A stretch of DNA of 64,000 nucleotides. It comes from Microcoleus sp. EPA2 (GTDB taxonomy: Bacteria; Cyanobacteriota; Cyanobacteriia; Cyanobacteriales; Microcoleaceae). The stretch spans positions 1-64,000 of the forward strand of contig JAHRFD010000019.1 of NCBI GenBank assembly GCA_020882975.1, written 5' to 3'. The position numbers were made by a program, and so were the translations under genes. Under the pieces are notes generated by a model. That model ran no database searches. It was given only the letters and a program-made list of their open reading frames with translations, and was not told the origin of the DNA. This document shows, piece by piece, positions 47,356 through 57,165 of this stretch (positions are counted from its first letter, which is position 1; the number at the start of each line of letters is the position of its first letter).

Positions 47356-47979
47356 TTACAAACGCTGAAACAAATCCATCCGATAACGTTTGTTGTGACG
47401 GGCTAAATCAAGCCGAAAGTTTTTTTGGCGCGGGTCTCCTAAATGTTTTAAAAATGGTGCAGATTCTTTGATAAAAGTATCATTAACTATCTCGCCATTG
47501 AGAATAAAACTTTCCACAGGAAACCGATAATGAACCATTAACAAAAAACCTCCCGGAAGTAATCTATCAATAATTTGGTCTTTAGTTTTGTGAAGGTCTT
47601 CCAAAGTCAAATAATAACCAACTTCTGAGAATAAAATTAAATCGAATTGCTCAGTAGGGAACTGTTGGGGTATCTGCATCTGCTCAAACCGTACCTGGGG
47701 GAGGTTTATACAGCGTTTCCGGGCTTCCTCTAATCCTAATTCTGAATAATCGACTGACAGCAATCTATCACATTTTGCTGCTAGTTTCTCCGTCAGTACG
47801 CCGATAGCACATCCGATTTCCAAAGCATTTTTGAATCTGACTTTGGGCAAACATCTGATAGTTGTTCTGAATTTACTGATTTCGTAAAAGCTGGATGTGT
47901 ATCCCCAAGGATCTGTACTTTGGCGATAGGTTTCATCAAAAAAGCTGGATGGCACTGATTCTGACTCTGAAGGTTTCAT
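47356..47979 (-). CDS. NodS-family SAM methyltransferase, paralogue 1
   Basis: The 207-residue protein is of the NodS type (N-methyltransferases first known from Nod factor synthesis). It shows FDETYRQSTDPWGYTSSFYE and motif I ALEIGCAIGVLTEKLA, then LLSVDYSELGLEEARKRC and FDLILFSEVGYYL. It is the most divergent of three tandem copies at its C-terminus (SAPFLKHLGDPRQKNFRLDL). The ATG at 47979 matches the start of paralogue 3. The substrate is unknown; small amines or sugars are possible. Confidence 0.75.
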   Translation of the reverse strand: MKPSESESVPSSFFDETYRQSTDPWGYTSSFYEISKFRTTIRCLPKVRFKNALEIGCAIGVLTEKLAAKCDRLLSVDYSELGLEEARKRCINLPQVRFEQMQIPQQFPTEQFDLILFSEVGYYLTLEDLHKTKDQIIDRLLPGGFLLMVHYRFPVESFILNGEIVNDTFIKESAPFLKHLGDPRQKNFRLDLARHNKRYRMDLFQRL

Positions 47980-48350
47980 CACTAACCTCTCTCTGTTAAA
48001 TATTATTTAAATATAATACCAGAAAGTACCCAATATCCTGCATAGAATTTTTAAATTATATCAAAGCCTGTAATCAGCTCTCTATTTTCTCCCTCTATGT
48101 CCTGTGTGTTCTCTGCAATTAAATAATTCCTAGCTCATAAAAAAAGGGCGATCGACCCTTAATAGTAGATACACCCTGATGCAATTTATCTGCTGATGAG
48201 ACTTACAATCAAAACCTGTAATCAGCTCTCTATTTTCTCCCTCTGTGTCCTCTGTGTCCTCTGTGGTTAAATAATTCCTAGCCCATGAAAAAAGGGCGAT
48301 CGACCCTTAATAGTAGATACACCCTGATGCAATTTATCTGCTAATAAGAC
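47980..48350. repeat. 148-bp tandem duplication between methyltransferase genes
   Basis: The stretch at 48061-48208 recurs at 48209-48356 with few changes. It carries a TTCTCCCTCTGTGTCCTCTG-type repeat, a GGGCGATCGACCC palindrome and a segment ending TGATGAGACTTACAA. The same series precedes the stop of paralogue 3 (49061-49205). It appears to have been duplicated along with the genes. Confidence 0.7.
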
Positions 48351-48977
48351 TTACAAACGCTGAAACAAATCCATCCGATAGCGTTTGTGATGACGCGCTA
48401 AATCTAGCATCAAAAACTTTTTGCGCGGGTCGCCTAGGTGCTTCAAAGATGATGCAGAATTTTCGACAAAAGTATTGTGAACCGTCTCCCCATCCAGGAT
48501 AAAATAATCGCCCGCTGTACCTCGATAATGAACCATCAACAGATATCCGCCCGGAAGTAAGTGGTCAATAATTTTTTGTTTAGTTTCCAGCAAATCTTCC
48601 ATCGTCAAAAAAAAGCCAACTTCTGAGAATAAAATTAAATCGAAATTCTCAGTGGGGAACTGCTTGGGTATCTGCATCTGCTCGAAGCGCACCTGGGGGA
48701 GATGGCTACAGCGTTTCCGTGCTTCCACTAATCCTAATTCTGAATAATCTACTGAAAGTAATCTTTCACACTTTGGACCTAGTTTTTCTGTCAGTACACC
48801 GATAGCACACGCAATTTCAAAAGCATTTTTGAATTTGACTTTGGGTAAAGCTCTGATTGTGGCTCGGAATTTACTGATTTCATTAAAATTAGTTGTGTAC
48901 CCCCATGGATCTGGATTTTCACGGAAGGTTTCATCGAAGATGCTGGGTGGTGTTGATTGCTGTTGTGAAGGTTCCAT
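48351..48977 (-). CDS. NodS-family SAM methyltransferase, paralogue 2
   Basis: This 208-residue paralogue starts MEPSQQQSTPPSIFDETF, with an N-terminus different from those of copies 1 and 3. Motif I AFEIACAIGVLTEKLG has GCA replaced by ACA, a change of the first glycine-flanking residue. The C-terminus SSASSLKHLGDPRKKFLML is the same as in paralogue 3. The ATG at 48977 is chosen over an in-frame ATG at 49043 because it aligns with the other copies. Confidence 0.75.
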   Translation of the reverse strand: MEPSQQQSTPPSIFDETFRENPDPWGYTTNFNEISKFRATIRALPKVKFKNAFEIACAIGVLTEKLGPKCERLLSVDYSELGLVEARKRCSHLPQVRFEQMQIPKQFPTENFDLILFSEVGFFLTMEDLLETKQKIIDHLLPGGYLLMVHYRGTAGDYFILDGETVHNTFVENSASSLKHLGDPRKKFLMLDLARHHKRYRMDLFQRL

Positions 48978-49202
48978 CACTAACCTCTCTCTGTTAAATA
49001 TTATTGAAATATATAATACCAGAAAATACCAAATATGCTGCATGGAATTTTTTAATTATATCAAAACCTGTAATCAGCTCTCTATTTTCTCCCTCTGTGT
49101 CAAGAGTGTTCTCTGCGATTAAATAATTCCTAGCGCATAAAAAAAGGGCGATCGACCTTTAACCGTCGATACACCCTGATGCAATCTATCTGCTGATGAG
49201 AC

Positions 49203-49826
49203 TTACAAACGCTGAAACAAATCCATCCGATAGCGTTTGTGATGACGCGCTAAATCTAACATCAAAAACTTTTTGCGTGGATCGCCTAGGTGCTTCAAAG
49301 ATGATGCAGAATTTTCGACAAAAGTATCGTGAACTATGTCACCATTCAAAATGAAGCTTTCGACAGGATACCTAAAGTGAACCATCAAAAGATAACCGCC
49401 CGGAAGTAATTGATTAATAATTTTTTCCTTGGTTTTATCGAGGTCTTCTTTCGTCAAATAATAGCCCACTTCTGAGAATAAAATGAAATCGAATTGCTCA
49501 GTAGGGAACTGTTGGGGTATTTGCATCTGCTCAAACCGCACCTGGGGCAGGTTTTTACACCGTTTCCGGGCTTCCTCTAATCCTAATTCTGAATAATCGA
49601 CTGACAGCAATCTATCACATTTTGCTGCTAGTTTCTCCGTCAGTACGCCGATAGCACATCCGATTTCAAAAGCATTTTTGAATCTGCCTTTGGGCAAGGA
49701 TCTGATAGTTGTTCTGAATTTACTGGTTTCGTAAAAGCTAGAGGTGTATCTCCAAGGATCTGTACTTTGGCGATAGGTTTCATCAAAGAAGCTGGATGGT
49801 ACTGATTCTGACTCTGAAGGTTTCAT
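49203..49826 (-). CDS. NodS-family SAM methyltransferase, paralogue 3 (mosaic)
   Basis: This 207-residue paralogue is first in transcription order. Its N-terminal 170 residues follow paralogue 1 (MKPSESESVPSSFFDETYRQ identical), while its last 40 or so follow paralogue 2 (TFVENSASSLKHLGDPRKK). The DNA of that 3' stretch differs from paralogue 2 at only a handful of sites. Motif I AFEIGCAIGVLTEKLA is intact. The segment DPWRY replaces DPWGY. It probably arose by unequal recombination or gene conversion and looks functional. Confidence 0.75.
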   Translation of the reverse strand: MKPSESESVPSSFFDETYRQSTDPWRYTSSFYETSKFRTTIRSLPKGRFKNAFEIGCAIGVLTEKLAAKCDRLLSVDYSELGLEEARKRCKNLPQVRFEQMQIPQQFPTEQFDFILFSEVGYYLTKEDLDKTKEKIINQLLPGGYLLMVHFRYPVESFILNGDIVHDTFVENSASSLKHLGDPRKKFLMLDLARHHKRYRMDLFQRL

Positions 49827-50096
49827 GGTGAACCTCTAGTTAAATAAGAACTCAGTAAAGATACGGGCAAAAAATCCTAGCTTCAGGAATTCCACAATGA
49901 TTTAACTTTTACATTACCTAGAGTCTCATAATGGAATGTCAAAGGTGATGGCTGGCATCACCCTAAAGATAGATTTTGTTAGTAAGTGCTGAGTTCCTAT
50001 AATTAAGTCTTTTCTCACTCATGAATCAGTTAAGTTGGGCATTTGAGTTCGATCGGATTAATAATGAGGTGGTAGGTAAATACCCAAACTACAAAC

Positions 50097-51359
50097 TTAC
50101 CCCATAATTCCGGCGAAAAAGTCGATCGTCTCTTTCAACGCTTTCACAAACACATCAATCTCCTCGCGAGTATTGTAAAAATACAAACTCGCCCGCGCCG
50201 TCGATGAAAGGTTCAAATAGCGGTGCAAAGCTTGCGTGCAGTGATGTCCCGATCGAATTGCGATTCCCTCCTCATCCAACATCGTAGCCAAGTCTTGAGG
50301 GTGAATTTCTCCGGCGGTAAATGCCGCTAACGCAGCCCTACCTTCACCGTTGCTGTCTGGCTGCGGCCCGTAGATTTTAATTTCGGGAATTTGGCGCAGT
50401 TGTTGGAAGAGATAAGCCGTCAATTCGGCTTCGCAAGCGTGAATGTTATCCATGCCGATGTTACTAAGATAATCGATCGCGGCACCAAGGGCGATCGCCT
50501 CTCCGATGGCAGGCGTCCCCGCCTCAAACTTGTGCGGCAAATCGGCATAGGTAGAATATTCGAGAAACACCTCAGCAATCATTTCACCACCGCCGAAAAA
50601 TGGAGGCATTTCTCTGAGTAAATCCAACTTGCCATACAAAAAACCGATGCCCGTGGGAGCGCACATTTTGTGCCCGGAAGCAACCAACCAATCGCAATCC
50701 ATTGCCTGCACATCTATTACCATATGTGGCACGCTTTGGCAAGCATCAATTAAAACTTTTGCGCCATAAGTGTGGGCAATTTCACAGATTTGTTTAACTG
50801 GATTGATGCAGCCCAAAGTATTAGAAACATGAACTATGGAGACTAACTTAGTTCGAGAGGAAATCAGCGTTTTAAACTGTTCTAAATCAAACTCTTGAGT
50901 CTCAGTTAGTTCCACAAACTTGAGTAGGGCACCAGTTTTTTGAGCTATCATTTGCCAAGGAACGAGATTGCTGTGGTGTTCCATTACGGACAGGATAATC
51001 TCATCTCCCGCTTGCAGATTGTTCAAACCCCAAGAGTAAGCAACTAAATTAATCGCTTCGGTAGCATTGCGAGTGTAAACAATTTCTTGGCGGGAAGCTG
51101 CATTGATAAAAGCAGCCACTTTATCTCTAGCGCCTTCGTAAGCATCTGTGGCTTTTCCACTGAGAGTATGAGCACCGCGGTGGACGTTGGAATTGTATTT
51201 TTCATAATATTCCCGCCAAGCATTGAAGACAGCTAAGGGTTTTTGAGAAGTAGCTGCATTGTCGAGATACACTAGCGGTTTACCGTTGACTTTTTCCTTC
51301 AGAATTGGGAAGTCACCGCGCACTTTTGAGGCTAAGGTTTTTTCTTGAATAAGTGTCAT
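50097..51359 (-). CDS. sufS: cysteine desulfurase SufS
   Basis: This 420-residue PLP enzyme removes sulfur from cysteine for Fe-S clusters. The PLP lysine is in [16 protein letters not shown], and the catalytic cysteine of the group II type is in [14 protein letters not shown]. It is the last gene of sufBCDS. The ATG at 51359 ([14 protein letters not shown]) is preferred; an in-frame ATG at 51422 would add a 21-residue low-complexity leader. sufD ends 107 bp upstream. Confidence 0.95.
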   Translation of the reverse strand: MTLIQEKTLASKVRGDFPILKEKVNGKPLVYLDNAATSQKPLAVFNAWREYYEKYNSNVHRGAHTLSGKATDAYEGARDKVAAFINAASRQEIVYTRNATEAINLVAYSWGLNNLQAGDEIILSVMEHHSNLVPWQMIAQKTGALLKFVELTETQEFDLEQFKTLISSRTKLVSIVHVSNTLGCINPVKQICEIAHTYGAKVLIDACQSVPHMVIDVQAMDCDWLVASGHKMCAPTGIGFLYGKLDLLREMPPFFGGGEMIAEVFLEYSTYADLPHKFEAGTPAIGEAIALGAAIDYLSNIGMDNIHACEAELTAYLFQQLRQIPEIKIYGPQPDSNGEGRAALAAFTAGEIHPQDLATMLDEEGIAIRSGHHCTQALHRYLNLSSTARASLYFYNTREEIDVFVKALKETIDFFAGIMG

Positions 51360-51466
51360 ATTTTTTAGAAGTGATTTGTCGTTGGGTGGGGGCGGGTTGA
51401 TGAGATTGTTGGTTTTCAGCAATGATTATTCGTGAAACCCGCCCCTACAGGCTGTTCAAATATGAG

Positions 51467-52789
51467 TTAATTTTGGACAGCCACGCAGGTAGAAAGCATT
51501 TTTGCTACCCCAATAATAGGCAGTTTCTCCAAAATCTCCGCTGCAAAAGCATCAATCAGCAAATAGCGGCTTCTCTCTAAATCTAAACCGCGACTTTGCA
51601 AGTAGAAAAGTTCATCGTCTTCTAATTGGCTGACTGTTGCACCGTGGGAACATTTCACGTTGTCGGCCACAATTTCCAACTGCGGTTTTGTGTCTACGCG
51701 GGCTCTTGATGACAGCAACAAATTCCGGCTCAACTGTCCCGCATCTGTTAATTGGGCGGCTTTGGAAACGAAAACTTTGCCGTTAAATACAGCACGAGCT
51801 CTGTTACCAATAATGCACTTGTGCAGTTGACGGCTTGTACCGTGGGGATGATTGAAATTAATCAAGCTGTGAGTGTCGGATAGTTGTTCGCCAAAGGCTA
51901 CGGTTAAACCATTTAGAGTTGTTTCAGTGGCTTCGCCTTGCTGAAAGACTTCTAAATTGTGCCGGGATATTTTGCCACCCAAGCTGATAGCATGACAAGT
52001 ATAACGGCTATTGCGAGATTGGACGATCGCACTTTTGCCAATATGAACCACATCCCCAGCTTCCCGCTGGAGTCGAACATGATTCACCGCAGCATTTTCG
52101 CCGACAACTACATCGGTAACAGCATTCGTAAATGCGGCCATATTACCAATAGTGGCGTAGTCTTCAATTAGGGTGACATTGCTTCCAGGCTCTGCTATAA
52201 CCACACAGTGTGGCTGACACATCGTGGGAGATGCCCCTGGTGCGGTCAAGAACAGCAAATGAATCGGAAGGGCGATCGACATATTGGCCGGCACGAACAC
52301 CACCGCAGAATCTAGCAAACCCGCGATATTTAAAGCAGTAAATACTTCAGTTTGTTGTCTGTGCTGGCCCAAAACATCGGCGATGCGCGCCTGATATTTT
52401 TCCGGTGCATTGGATAGATTGCCTACATAAAAGTCCGGCAAATTCACCGCTGACAAATCCGGCGCATAAATACCGTTGACAAATACCAATCTTAAAGGTA
52501 AATCGTCCTTGTTTTTCACAGGCATAGTAATATCAGACAACTTAATTGCTGACTGATTACTCTGGGGCACATTAAACTGAATTGGTAACAGGGGAGACAA
52601 ATCAGTAAATCGCCATTCTTCATCCTTCACCGTCGGAAAACTGGCCGCTAGCACGTATTCAGCCGCAGCATCTCGCAATTCCTGCAACCCGAAAGCGACT
52701 GTTTTGGCATTAGCTGCGCCCAACTTTTCGCACTGATTTACCAAACCAGCCAAAAACATTTCTCTAGTAGCAACTTGCGTATTCATCAT
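51467..52789 (-). CDS. sufD: Fe-S assembly protein SufD
   Basis: This 440-residue SufD scaffold subunit has the SufB/D beta-helix core ([20 protein letters not shown], then [20 protein letters not shown]). The C-terminal helical motif [18 protein letters not shown] is shared with SufB. It forms the SufBC2D complex that builds the cluster. Its start overlaps the stop of sufC by four bases. Confidence 0.95.
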   Translation of the reverse strand: MMNTQVATREMFLAGLVNQCEKLGAANAKTVAFGLQELRDAAAEYVLAASFPTVKDEEWRFTDLSPLLPIQFNVPQSNQSAIKLSDITMPVKNKDDLPLRLVFVNGIYAPDLSAVNLPDFYVGNLSNAPEKYQARIADVLGQHRQQTEVFTALNIAGLLDSAVVFVPANMSIALPIHLLFLTAPGASPTMCQPHCVVIAEPGSNVTLIEDYATIGNMAAFTNAVTDVVVGENAAVNHVRLQREAGDVVHIGKSAIVQSRNSRYTCHAISLGGKISRHNLEVFQQGEATETTLNGLTVAFGEQLSDTHSLINFNHPHGTSRQLHKCIIGNRARAVFNGKVFVSKAAQLTDAGQLSRNLLLSSRARVDTKPQLEIVADNVKCSHGATVSQLEDDELFYLQSRGLDLERSRYLLIDAFAAEILEKLPIIGVAKMLSTCVAVQN

Positions 52790-53577
52790 CGCGCGCCAAC
52801 TCCTGCTGCTTCTTCTTCTAAAATCCAGTCATAACCGCGTTCTTCCAACTCCAGCGCCAACTCTTTCGGGCCAGTCGCGATAATTCTGCCACCTTCCATG
52901 ACGTGAATAAAATCAGGAATAATGTAATTCAACAGCCGCTGATAGTGAGTAATCACTAACATACAATTTTCGGCAGTTGACAATTGATTGACACCGCCAG
53001 CCACAATCTTGAGAGCATCGATATCCAAACCAGAATCAGTCTCATCCAAAATCGCTAACTTCGGTTCTAAAAGCGCCATTTGCAAAATCTCGTTGCGCTT
53101 CTTCTCGCCACCGGAAAAACCCTCATTCACGCTGCGGTCTAAAAAAGCCGAATTCATCTTGACAATATCCAATTTTTGTTCGATCAAATCTTGGAAATCA
53201 AAAGCATCTAATTCTTCCATGCCGCGATGTTTCAGGTGAGCATTGTAAGCCACGCGCAAGAAATCGAGATTGCTAACGCCGGGAATTTCTAAAGGATATT
53301 GGAAAGCTAGAAACACGCCAGCCAGAGAGCGTTCTTCTGGTGCTAATTCTAGTAAATTTTGCCCTAAAAAAGTGACTTCTCCGCCTGTTACTGTATAAGC
53401 AGGATGGCCGGCTAAGATTTTGGATAAGGTGCTTTTTCCTGAACCGTTGGGACCCATGATGGCGTGGATTTCGCCGGATTTAATTTCTAGGTTCAAACCT
53501 TTTAGGATTTGGGTATCTTCGACATTCGCAGTTAAGTTGCGGACTGACAATACCACTTGACTATTTTCAACAATCAT
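52786..53577 (-). CDS. sufC: Fe-S assembly ATPase SufC
   Basis: This 263-residue ABC-type ATPase powers the SufBCD scaffold. The Walker A is [14 protein letters not shown], the signature is [12 protein letters not shown], the Walker B is [12 protein letters not shown] and the switch histidine is in VITHY. It is followed by sufD with an ATGA overlap, and preceded, after a 690-bp repeat-filled gap, by sufB. Confidence 0.97.
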   Translation of the reverse strand: MIVENSQVVLSVRNLTANVEDTQILKGLNLEIKSGEIHAIMGPNGSGKSTLSKILAGHPAYTVTGGEVTFLGQNLLELAPEERSLAGVFLAFQYPLEIPGVSNLDFLRVAYNAHLKHRGMEELDAFDFQDLIEQKLDIVKMNSAFLDRSVNEGFSGGEKKRNEILQMALLEPKLAILDETDSGLDIDALKIVAGGVNQLSTAENCMLVITHYQRLLNYIIPDFIHVMEGGRIIATGPKELALELEERGYDWILEEEAAGVGAR

Positions 53578-53720
53578 CTATTTTTTTCCTTTGCCTCAAT
53601 GGAGTTTACAGTTTGTTTTCTCGTTCCTATGCTGTGCCGATTGCTGACTAATTAACGTAAAACCGATAGTCTCTCTTGTTTGTATCGAAGTTTCGATCCC
53701 CCCTAACCCCCCTTAATAAG

Positions 53721-53871
53721 GGGGGGACAAGACTGCGATCGAAGTCAACCACTACTCCCCTTATAAGGAAGGGGGGACAAGACTGCGATCGAAGTCAACC
53801 ACTACTCCCCTTATAAGGAAGGGGGGACAAGACTGCGATCGAAGTCAACCACTACTCCCCTTATTAAGGAA
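53721..53871. repeat. 50-bp tandem repeat, three copies, in the sufB-sufC gap
   Basis: Units at 53721-53770 and 53771-53820 are identical. The third (53821-53871) differs by one inserted T. Each unit contains GACTGCGATCGAAGTC (an imperfect palindrome around a CGATCG core) and CCCCTTATAAGGAAGGGG, a hairpin. GGGGG/CCCCC elements flank both sides (53697-53725, 53897-53935). Confidence 0.9.
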
Positions 53872-54096
53872 GGGGGGACAGAAGAAGTATTCTTAAAGTC
53901 CCCCTTCTTAAGGGGGATTTAGGGGGATCTAGACTCGAATAAAAGCGACATTATTTATTGGTTGCAGTCTTAATTTCTCACCAATGGGTTCTGTCTGGTA
54001 ACGAGGGTTCGGGAGTTGAGAAGAAAGAAAAAAGTTTGATAAATTTTCTTCCTTCTTCCTTCTTCCTGAATTTCCCCCCTTGGGGGGGGCAGGGGG

Positions 54097-54241
54097 CAGG
54101 GCGGTTTCATTCTCTGTAGGGGCCGTGCCAAGAGTGCCGGCCCGGTCAGCCCCAAACGCGCATTGGATCGTTGGTGGCAGGGGTAGGCACGGGGCGCTAC
54201 CCCTACAAAACCCTTTTTTTGGTGAGAATGAAACAGCCCTG
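54097..54241. mobile_element. MITE-like inverted-repeat element, copy 4
   Basis: Almost identical over its whole length to copy 1 at 19613-19760 (a few substitutions and one missing G), with the same terminal arms. It sits just after the sufB stop. Confidence 0.75.
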
Positions 54242-54266
54242 GGGCAGGGGGGGTGACTTCTTCCTT

Positions 54267-55706
54267 CTACCCGACACTTCCTTCCAACTTCAGACTCAAT
54301 AGCTTGTCAGCTTCCGCCGCAAATTCCATTGGTAACTGATTGAAAACATCTTTGCAGAAACCGCTAATCATCATTGAAATCGCATTTTCTGCGGAAATTC
54401 CCCGCTGGGCAAAAAAGAACAATTGCTCCTCCCCTATCTTGGAAGTCGATGCTTCGTGTTCCACTTTAGCAGTATGGTTCTGCACTTGAATATAGGGGAA
54501 AGTATTCGCTTGAGCGTTATCGCCAATCAGCATGGAATCGCACTGAGAATAATTCCGAGCGCCTTTAGCACTCGGCCCCATTTTCACTAAGCCTCGATAG
54601 CTGTTGGCAGAATTGCCGGCGGAAATTCCCTTGGAAATAATTGTGCTGCGAGTGTTTTTGCCGACGTGGATCATTTTAGTGCCGGTGTCAGCTTGCTGTT
54701 TGTTGTTTGTCAGCGCTACTGAGTAGAATTCGCCTACGGAGTTGTCGCCGACTAATACGCAACTGGGATATTTCCAAGTAATCGCGGAACCTGTTTCTAC
54801 TTGCGTCCAAGAAATCTTGGAATTGACTCCTTGACACAAACCGCGCTTTGTCACGAAGTTGTAAATTCCGCCTTTACCGTTGGCGTCGCCGGCGTACCAG
54901 TTTTGTACTGTCGAATATTTGATGTCGGCGTTATCCATTGTTACCAATTCCACGACGGCGGCGTGTAGTTGGTTGGTGTCAAACATGGGTGCGGTGCAGC
55001 CTTCTAGGTAAGAAACAGAGCTGTTTTCTTCTGCGACAATTAGGGTGCGCTCGAACTGGCCGGAATCTCCGTTGTTGATGCGAAAATAGGTGGATAATTC
55101 CATCGGGCATTTGACGCCTTTGGGGATGTACACGAAGGAACCGTCGCTGAATACGGCGGAGTTGAGGGCTGCGAAAAAGTTGTCGCCAACGGGTACAACG
55201 CTGCCGAGATATTTTTCTATTAATTCGGGATAGTCTTTGACTGCTTCTGAGATGGAACAGAATATTACGCCGTCTTTGGCTAGCTTTTCTCTAAAGGTTG
55301 TCGCAATGGAAACGCTGTCGAAAACGGCATCGACGGCGACATTTCCCAGGCGCTTTTGTTCGGAGAGGGGAATACCTAGTTTCTCGAAGGTTTCTAGCAG
55401 TGTTGGGTCAACTTCTTCTAAGCTGTTGAGTTTTTTGGGCTTTTGTTTTGGCGCGGAATAGTAGATAATTTGTTGGTAGTCGATCGCCGGATAGTTGACA
55501 TGAGGCCAGGTGGGCTCGGTCATTGTCAGCCACTTCCGATATGCTTTGAGGCGGAATTCCAGCATGAATTCCGGTTCGTTTTTCTTGGAGGAAATCAGGC
55601 GCACTACATCTTCGCTCAAGCCGCGGGGGATGGTGTCTGACTCGATGTCGGTGACGAAACCGTATTTGTAGGGTTGGTTGACTAGGGTTGTGACTGTAGA
55701 GCTCAT
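54267..55706 (-). CDS. sufB: Fe-S assembly protein SufB
   Basis: This 479-residue scaffold subunit has the SufB core ([20 protein letters not shown], then [20 protein letters not shown]) and the C-terminal [20 protein letters not shown]. It is the first gene of sufBCDS. The ATG at 55706 ([17 protein letters not shown]) is chosen over 55811; the extra upstream codons are not family-like and would cover the operator. The gap to sufC is unusual: repeats occupy it. Confidence 0.97.
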   Translation of the reverse strand: MSSTVTTLVNQPYKYGFVTDIESDTIPRGLSEDVVRLISSKKNEPEFMLEFRLKAYRKWLTMTEPTWPHVNYPAIDYQQIIYYSAPKQKPKKLNSLEEVDPTLLETFEKLGIPLSEQKRLGNVAVDAVFDSVSIATTFREKLAKDGVIFCSISEAVKDYPELIEKYLGSVVPVGDNFFAALNSAVFSDGSFVYIPKGVKCPMELSTYFRINNGDSGQFERTLIVAEENSSVSYLEGCTAPMFDTNQLHAAVVELVTMDNADIKYSTVQNWYAGDANGKGGIYNFVTKRGLCQGVNSKISWTQVETGSAITWKYPSCVLVGDNSVGEFYSVALTNNKQQADTGTKMIHVGKNTRSTIISKGISAGNSANSYRGLVKMGPSAKGARNYSQCDSMLIGDNAQANTFPYIQVQNHTAKVEHEASTSKIGEEQLFFFAQRGISAENAISMMISGFCKDVFNQLPMEFAAEADKLLSLKLEGSVG

Positions 55707-55808
55707 TATTTTGCGCTTTCGAGTGTTCTGGATAAGTCTCTCAAAGGTGGCAGACGTTGAACTGTCGGGGGGTCCGGCGAGTTCTGGGGGCTGCTGTGGG
55801 AAGTTAAA

Positions 55809-55822
55809 CAACAGATTTGTTG
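55809..55822. promoter_or_regulatory. SufR operator, perfect CAAC-N6-GTTG
   Basis: CAAC-AGATTT-GTTG lies between divergent sufB and sufR. This is exactly the inverted repeat known as the high-affinity SufR site in Synechocystis. It lies 103 bp upstream of the sufB ATG and 71 bp upstream of the chosen sufR ATG. Confidence 0.8.
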
Positions 55823-55848
55823 CTTTAGTATATTTTAAGCTACATTAA

Positions 55849-55862
55849 CAACAGCGATCTTG
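55849..55862. promoter_or_regulatory. SufR operator, imperfect second site
   Basis: CAAC-AGCGAT-CTTG matches the half-site pattern with one mismatch in the right arm. A perfect plus an imperfect site is the arrangement described for the Synechocystis suf promoter. Confidence 0.5.
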
Positions 55863-55892
55863 TCAAAGTCAAATTAATAATTTTTTGTGAAG

Positions 55893-56576
55893 ATGATGGA
55901 GACTACTCAGCAGACTTCCACGAAACAAGACATCTTGCAGCTTTTGCTTAAGGGGGGTCAAGGGACTGCTCTTGAGTTGGCGGAGGCTTTGGATATCAGC
56001 CCCCAGGCGATTCGCCGTCACTTGAAGGATTTGGAGGGGGAGGGGCTGATTCAGTATCAGTCGGTGCAGGCTGGTATGGGGAGGCCACAACACATTTACG
56101 AGCTTACCAGTCTGGGGCGCGATCGCTTTGGGAATCGTTATGGGGATTTTGCGGTTTCTTTGCTGGATACTTTGGCTGAGACTGTTGGCCGCGAGCAAGT
56201 GATTTCGATTCTGCAAAAGCAGTGGGAGCGCAAGGCGATGGAGTACCGCAGGTTGGTGGGTTCTGGTTCGCTTCAAGAGCGGGTGAGCGGGTTGGTGGAG
56301 CTGCGCAGGGCTGAGGGTTATATGGCTGAGTTTTATCCTGTGGACGATCGCGATTCTGATTTTAATGCTAAGGGCGATCGTTTTGTGTTTATGGAACACA
56401 ATTGTGCTATTTCTAATGTGGCCGAAACTTTTCCGAGTGTCTGTGGCAATGAGTTGGAGATGTTTGCGGCTGTGTTGCCAGATTGTACTGTGGAGCGGAC
56501 TCACTGGATTATTGATGGGGAACATCGGTGCGGTTATTTGATTGCTAGAAGGAAGTCATTAGTCAGTAGTCAGTAG
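55893..56576 (+). CDS. sufR: iron-sulfur cluster biosynthesis regulator SufR
   Basis: This 227-residue DeoR-like repressor of sufBCDS has an N-terminal winged helix (TKQDILQLLLKGGQGTALEL, then ISPQAIRRHLKDLEGEG) and a C-terminal Fe-S-binding region. Cysteines lie in HNCAIS, SVCGNE, PDCTVE and HRCGYL. It is divergent from sufB with operators between, the conserved cyanobacterial layout. ATG codons at 55893 and 55896 and a GTG at 55887 are all possible starts. The last residues and stop come from the heptamer repeat that begins at 56554. Confidence 0.95.
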   Translation: MMETTQQTSTKQDILQLLLKGGQGTALELAEALDISPQAIRRHLKDLEGEGLIQYQSVQAGMGRPQHIYELTSLGRDRFGNRYGDFAVSLLDTLAETVGREQVISILQKQWERKAMEYRRLVGSGSLQERVSGLVELRRAEGYMAEFYPVDDRDSDFNAKGDRFVFMEHNCAISNVAETFPSVCGNELEMFAAVLPDCTVERTHWIIDGEHRCGYLIARRKSLVSSQ

Positions 56577-56734
56577 TCAGTAGTCAGTAGTCAGTAGTCA
56601 GTAGTCATTAGTCATTAGTCATTAGTCAGTAGTCAGTAGTCAACAGTCAGTAGTTATTAGTCATTAGTCAGTAGTTATTAGTCATTAGTCAGTAGTCAGT
56701 AGTCAGTAGTCAGTAGTCAACAGTCAGTAGTCAA
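56554..56734. repeat. CAGTAGT/CATTAGT heptamer tandem repeat
   Basis: About 25 units of AGTCAGT, with AGTCATT, AGTTATT and AGTCAAC variants. It begins inside the last codons of sufR and ends 9 bp before the next start codon. Confidence 0.92.
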
Positions 56735-56743
56735 CAAATAACT

Positions 56744-57121
56744 ATGGAACCATTAGCTGATTTTTTAAAGCCGGAAGAGTGCGCGGAAGTTGATATGGCG
56801 CTGTTGTCGTCGAAGGAGAAGTTTTCGGCGCGGCTGGCTATTTATGCTTTGAGGGTGTTGAAGCAAATTGCTGGGGAGACTGGTTTACCGGTGGCTGATG
56901 TGACAAATGGGCAAGTGATGGATTGGGTTAAGAATGATGAGAGTATTCAGCAGTCAATTCAAGTTGATGCTAGTTTTGAAAACTTTTTTACAAATTTGGT
57001 GGTTGCGTCTTTGCGGCCTTTGAGGCAAATTGCGGCAGAATCTGAAGGGGCGATCGAGCAATTAACAGTTAAGCAGGTTGTGGCGTGGTTTGAGAAGGAT
57101 GCGAAGCTTCGCAGAGAGTAG
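56744..57121 (+). CDS. hypothetical protein with internal duplication
   Basis: This 125-residue soluble, helical protein has two similar halves. LRVLKQIAGETGLPVADVTNGQVMDWVKNDE (about 34-64) resembles LRPLRQIAAESEGAIEQLTVKQVVAWFEKDA (about 91-121), both with a central I-A-x-E-x-G/E and a closing W-x-K/E-x-D. I do not recognise the family. It starts 9 bp after the heptamer repeat array that ends sufR. No operon partner is seen except possibly sufR upstream. Confidence 0.55.
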   Translation: MEPLADFLKPEECAEVDMALLSSKEKFSARLAIYALRVLKQIAGETGLPVADVTNGQVMDWVKNDESIQQSIQVDASFENFFTNLVVASLRPLRQIAAESEGAIEQLTVKQVVAWFEKDAKLRRE

Positions 57122-57165
57122 GGTGTGGATGCTGGGTTTTGGGATTTGTAAAGTTAATTGAGGCA

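Noticed and set aside
53721..53871. Possible CRISPR array
   Set aside because: The 50-bp units are directly adjacent with no spacers, and no cas genes are present. It is a simple tandem repeat.
55869..56525. 218-codon open frame opposite sufR
   Set aside because: It is the shadow of sufR, with His/Leu/Pro-rich unnatural composition.
56554..56734. Possible iteron-type replication origin
   Set aside because: The heptamers are low-complexity STRR units of a kind seen at several gene ends here. No DnaA boxes or replication gene is adjacent.
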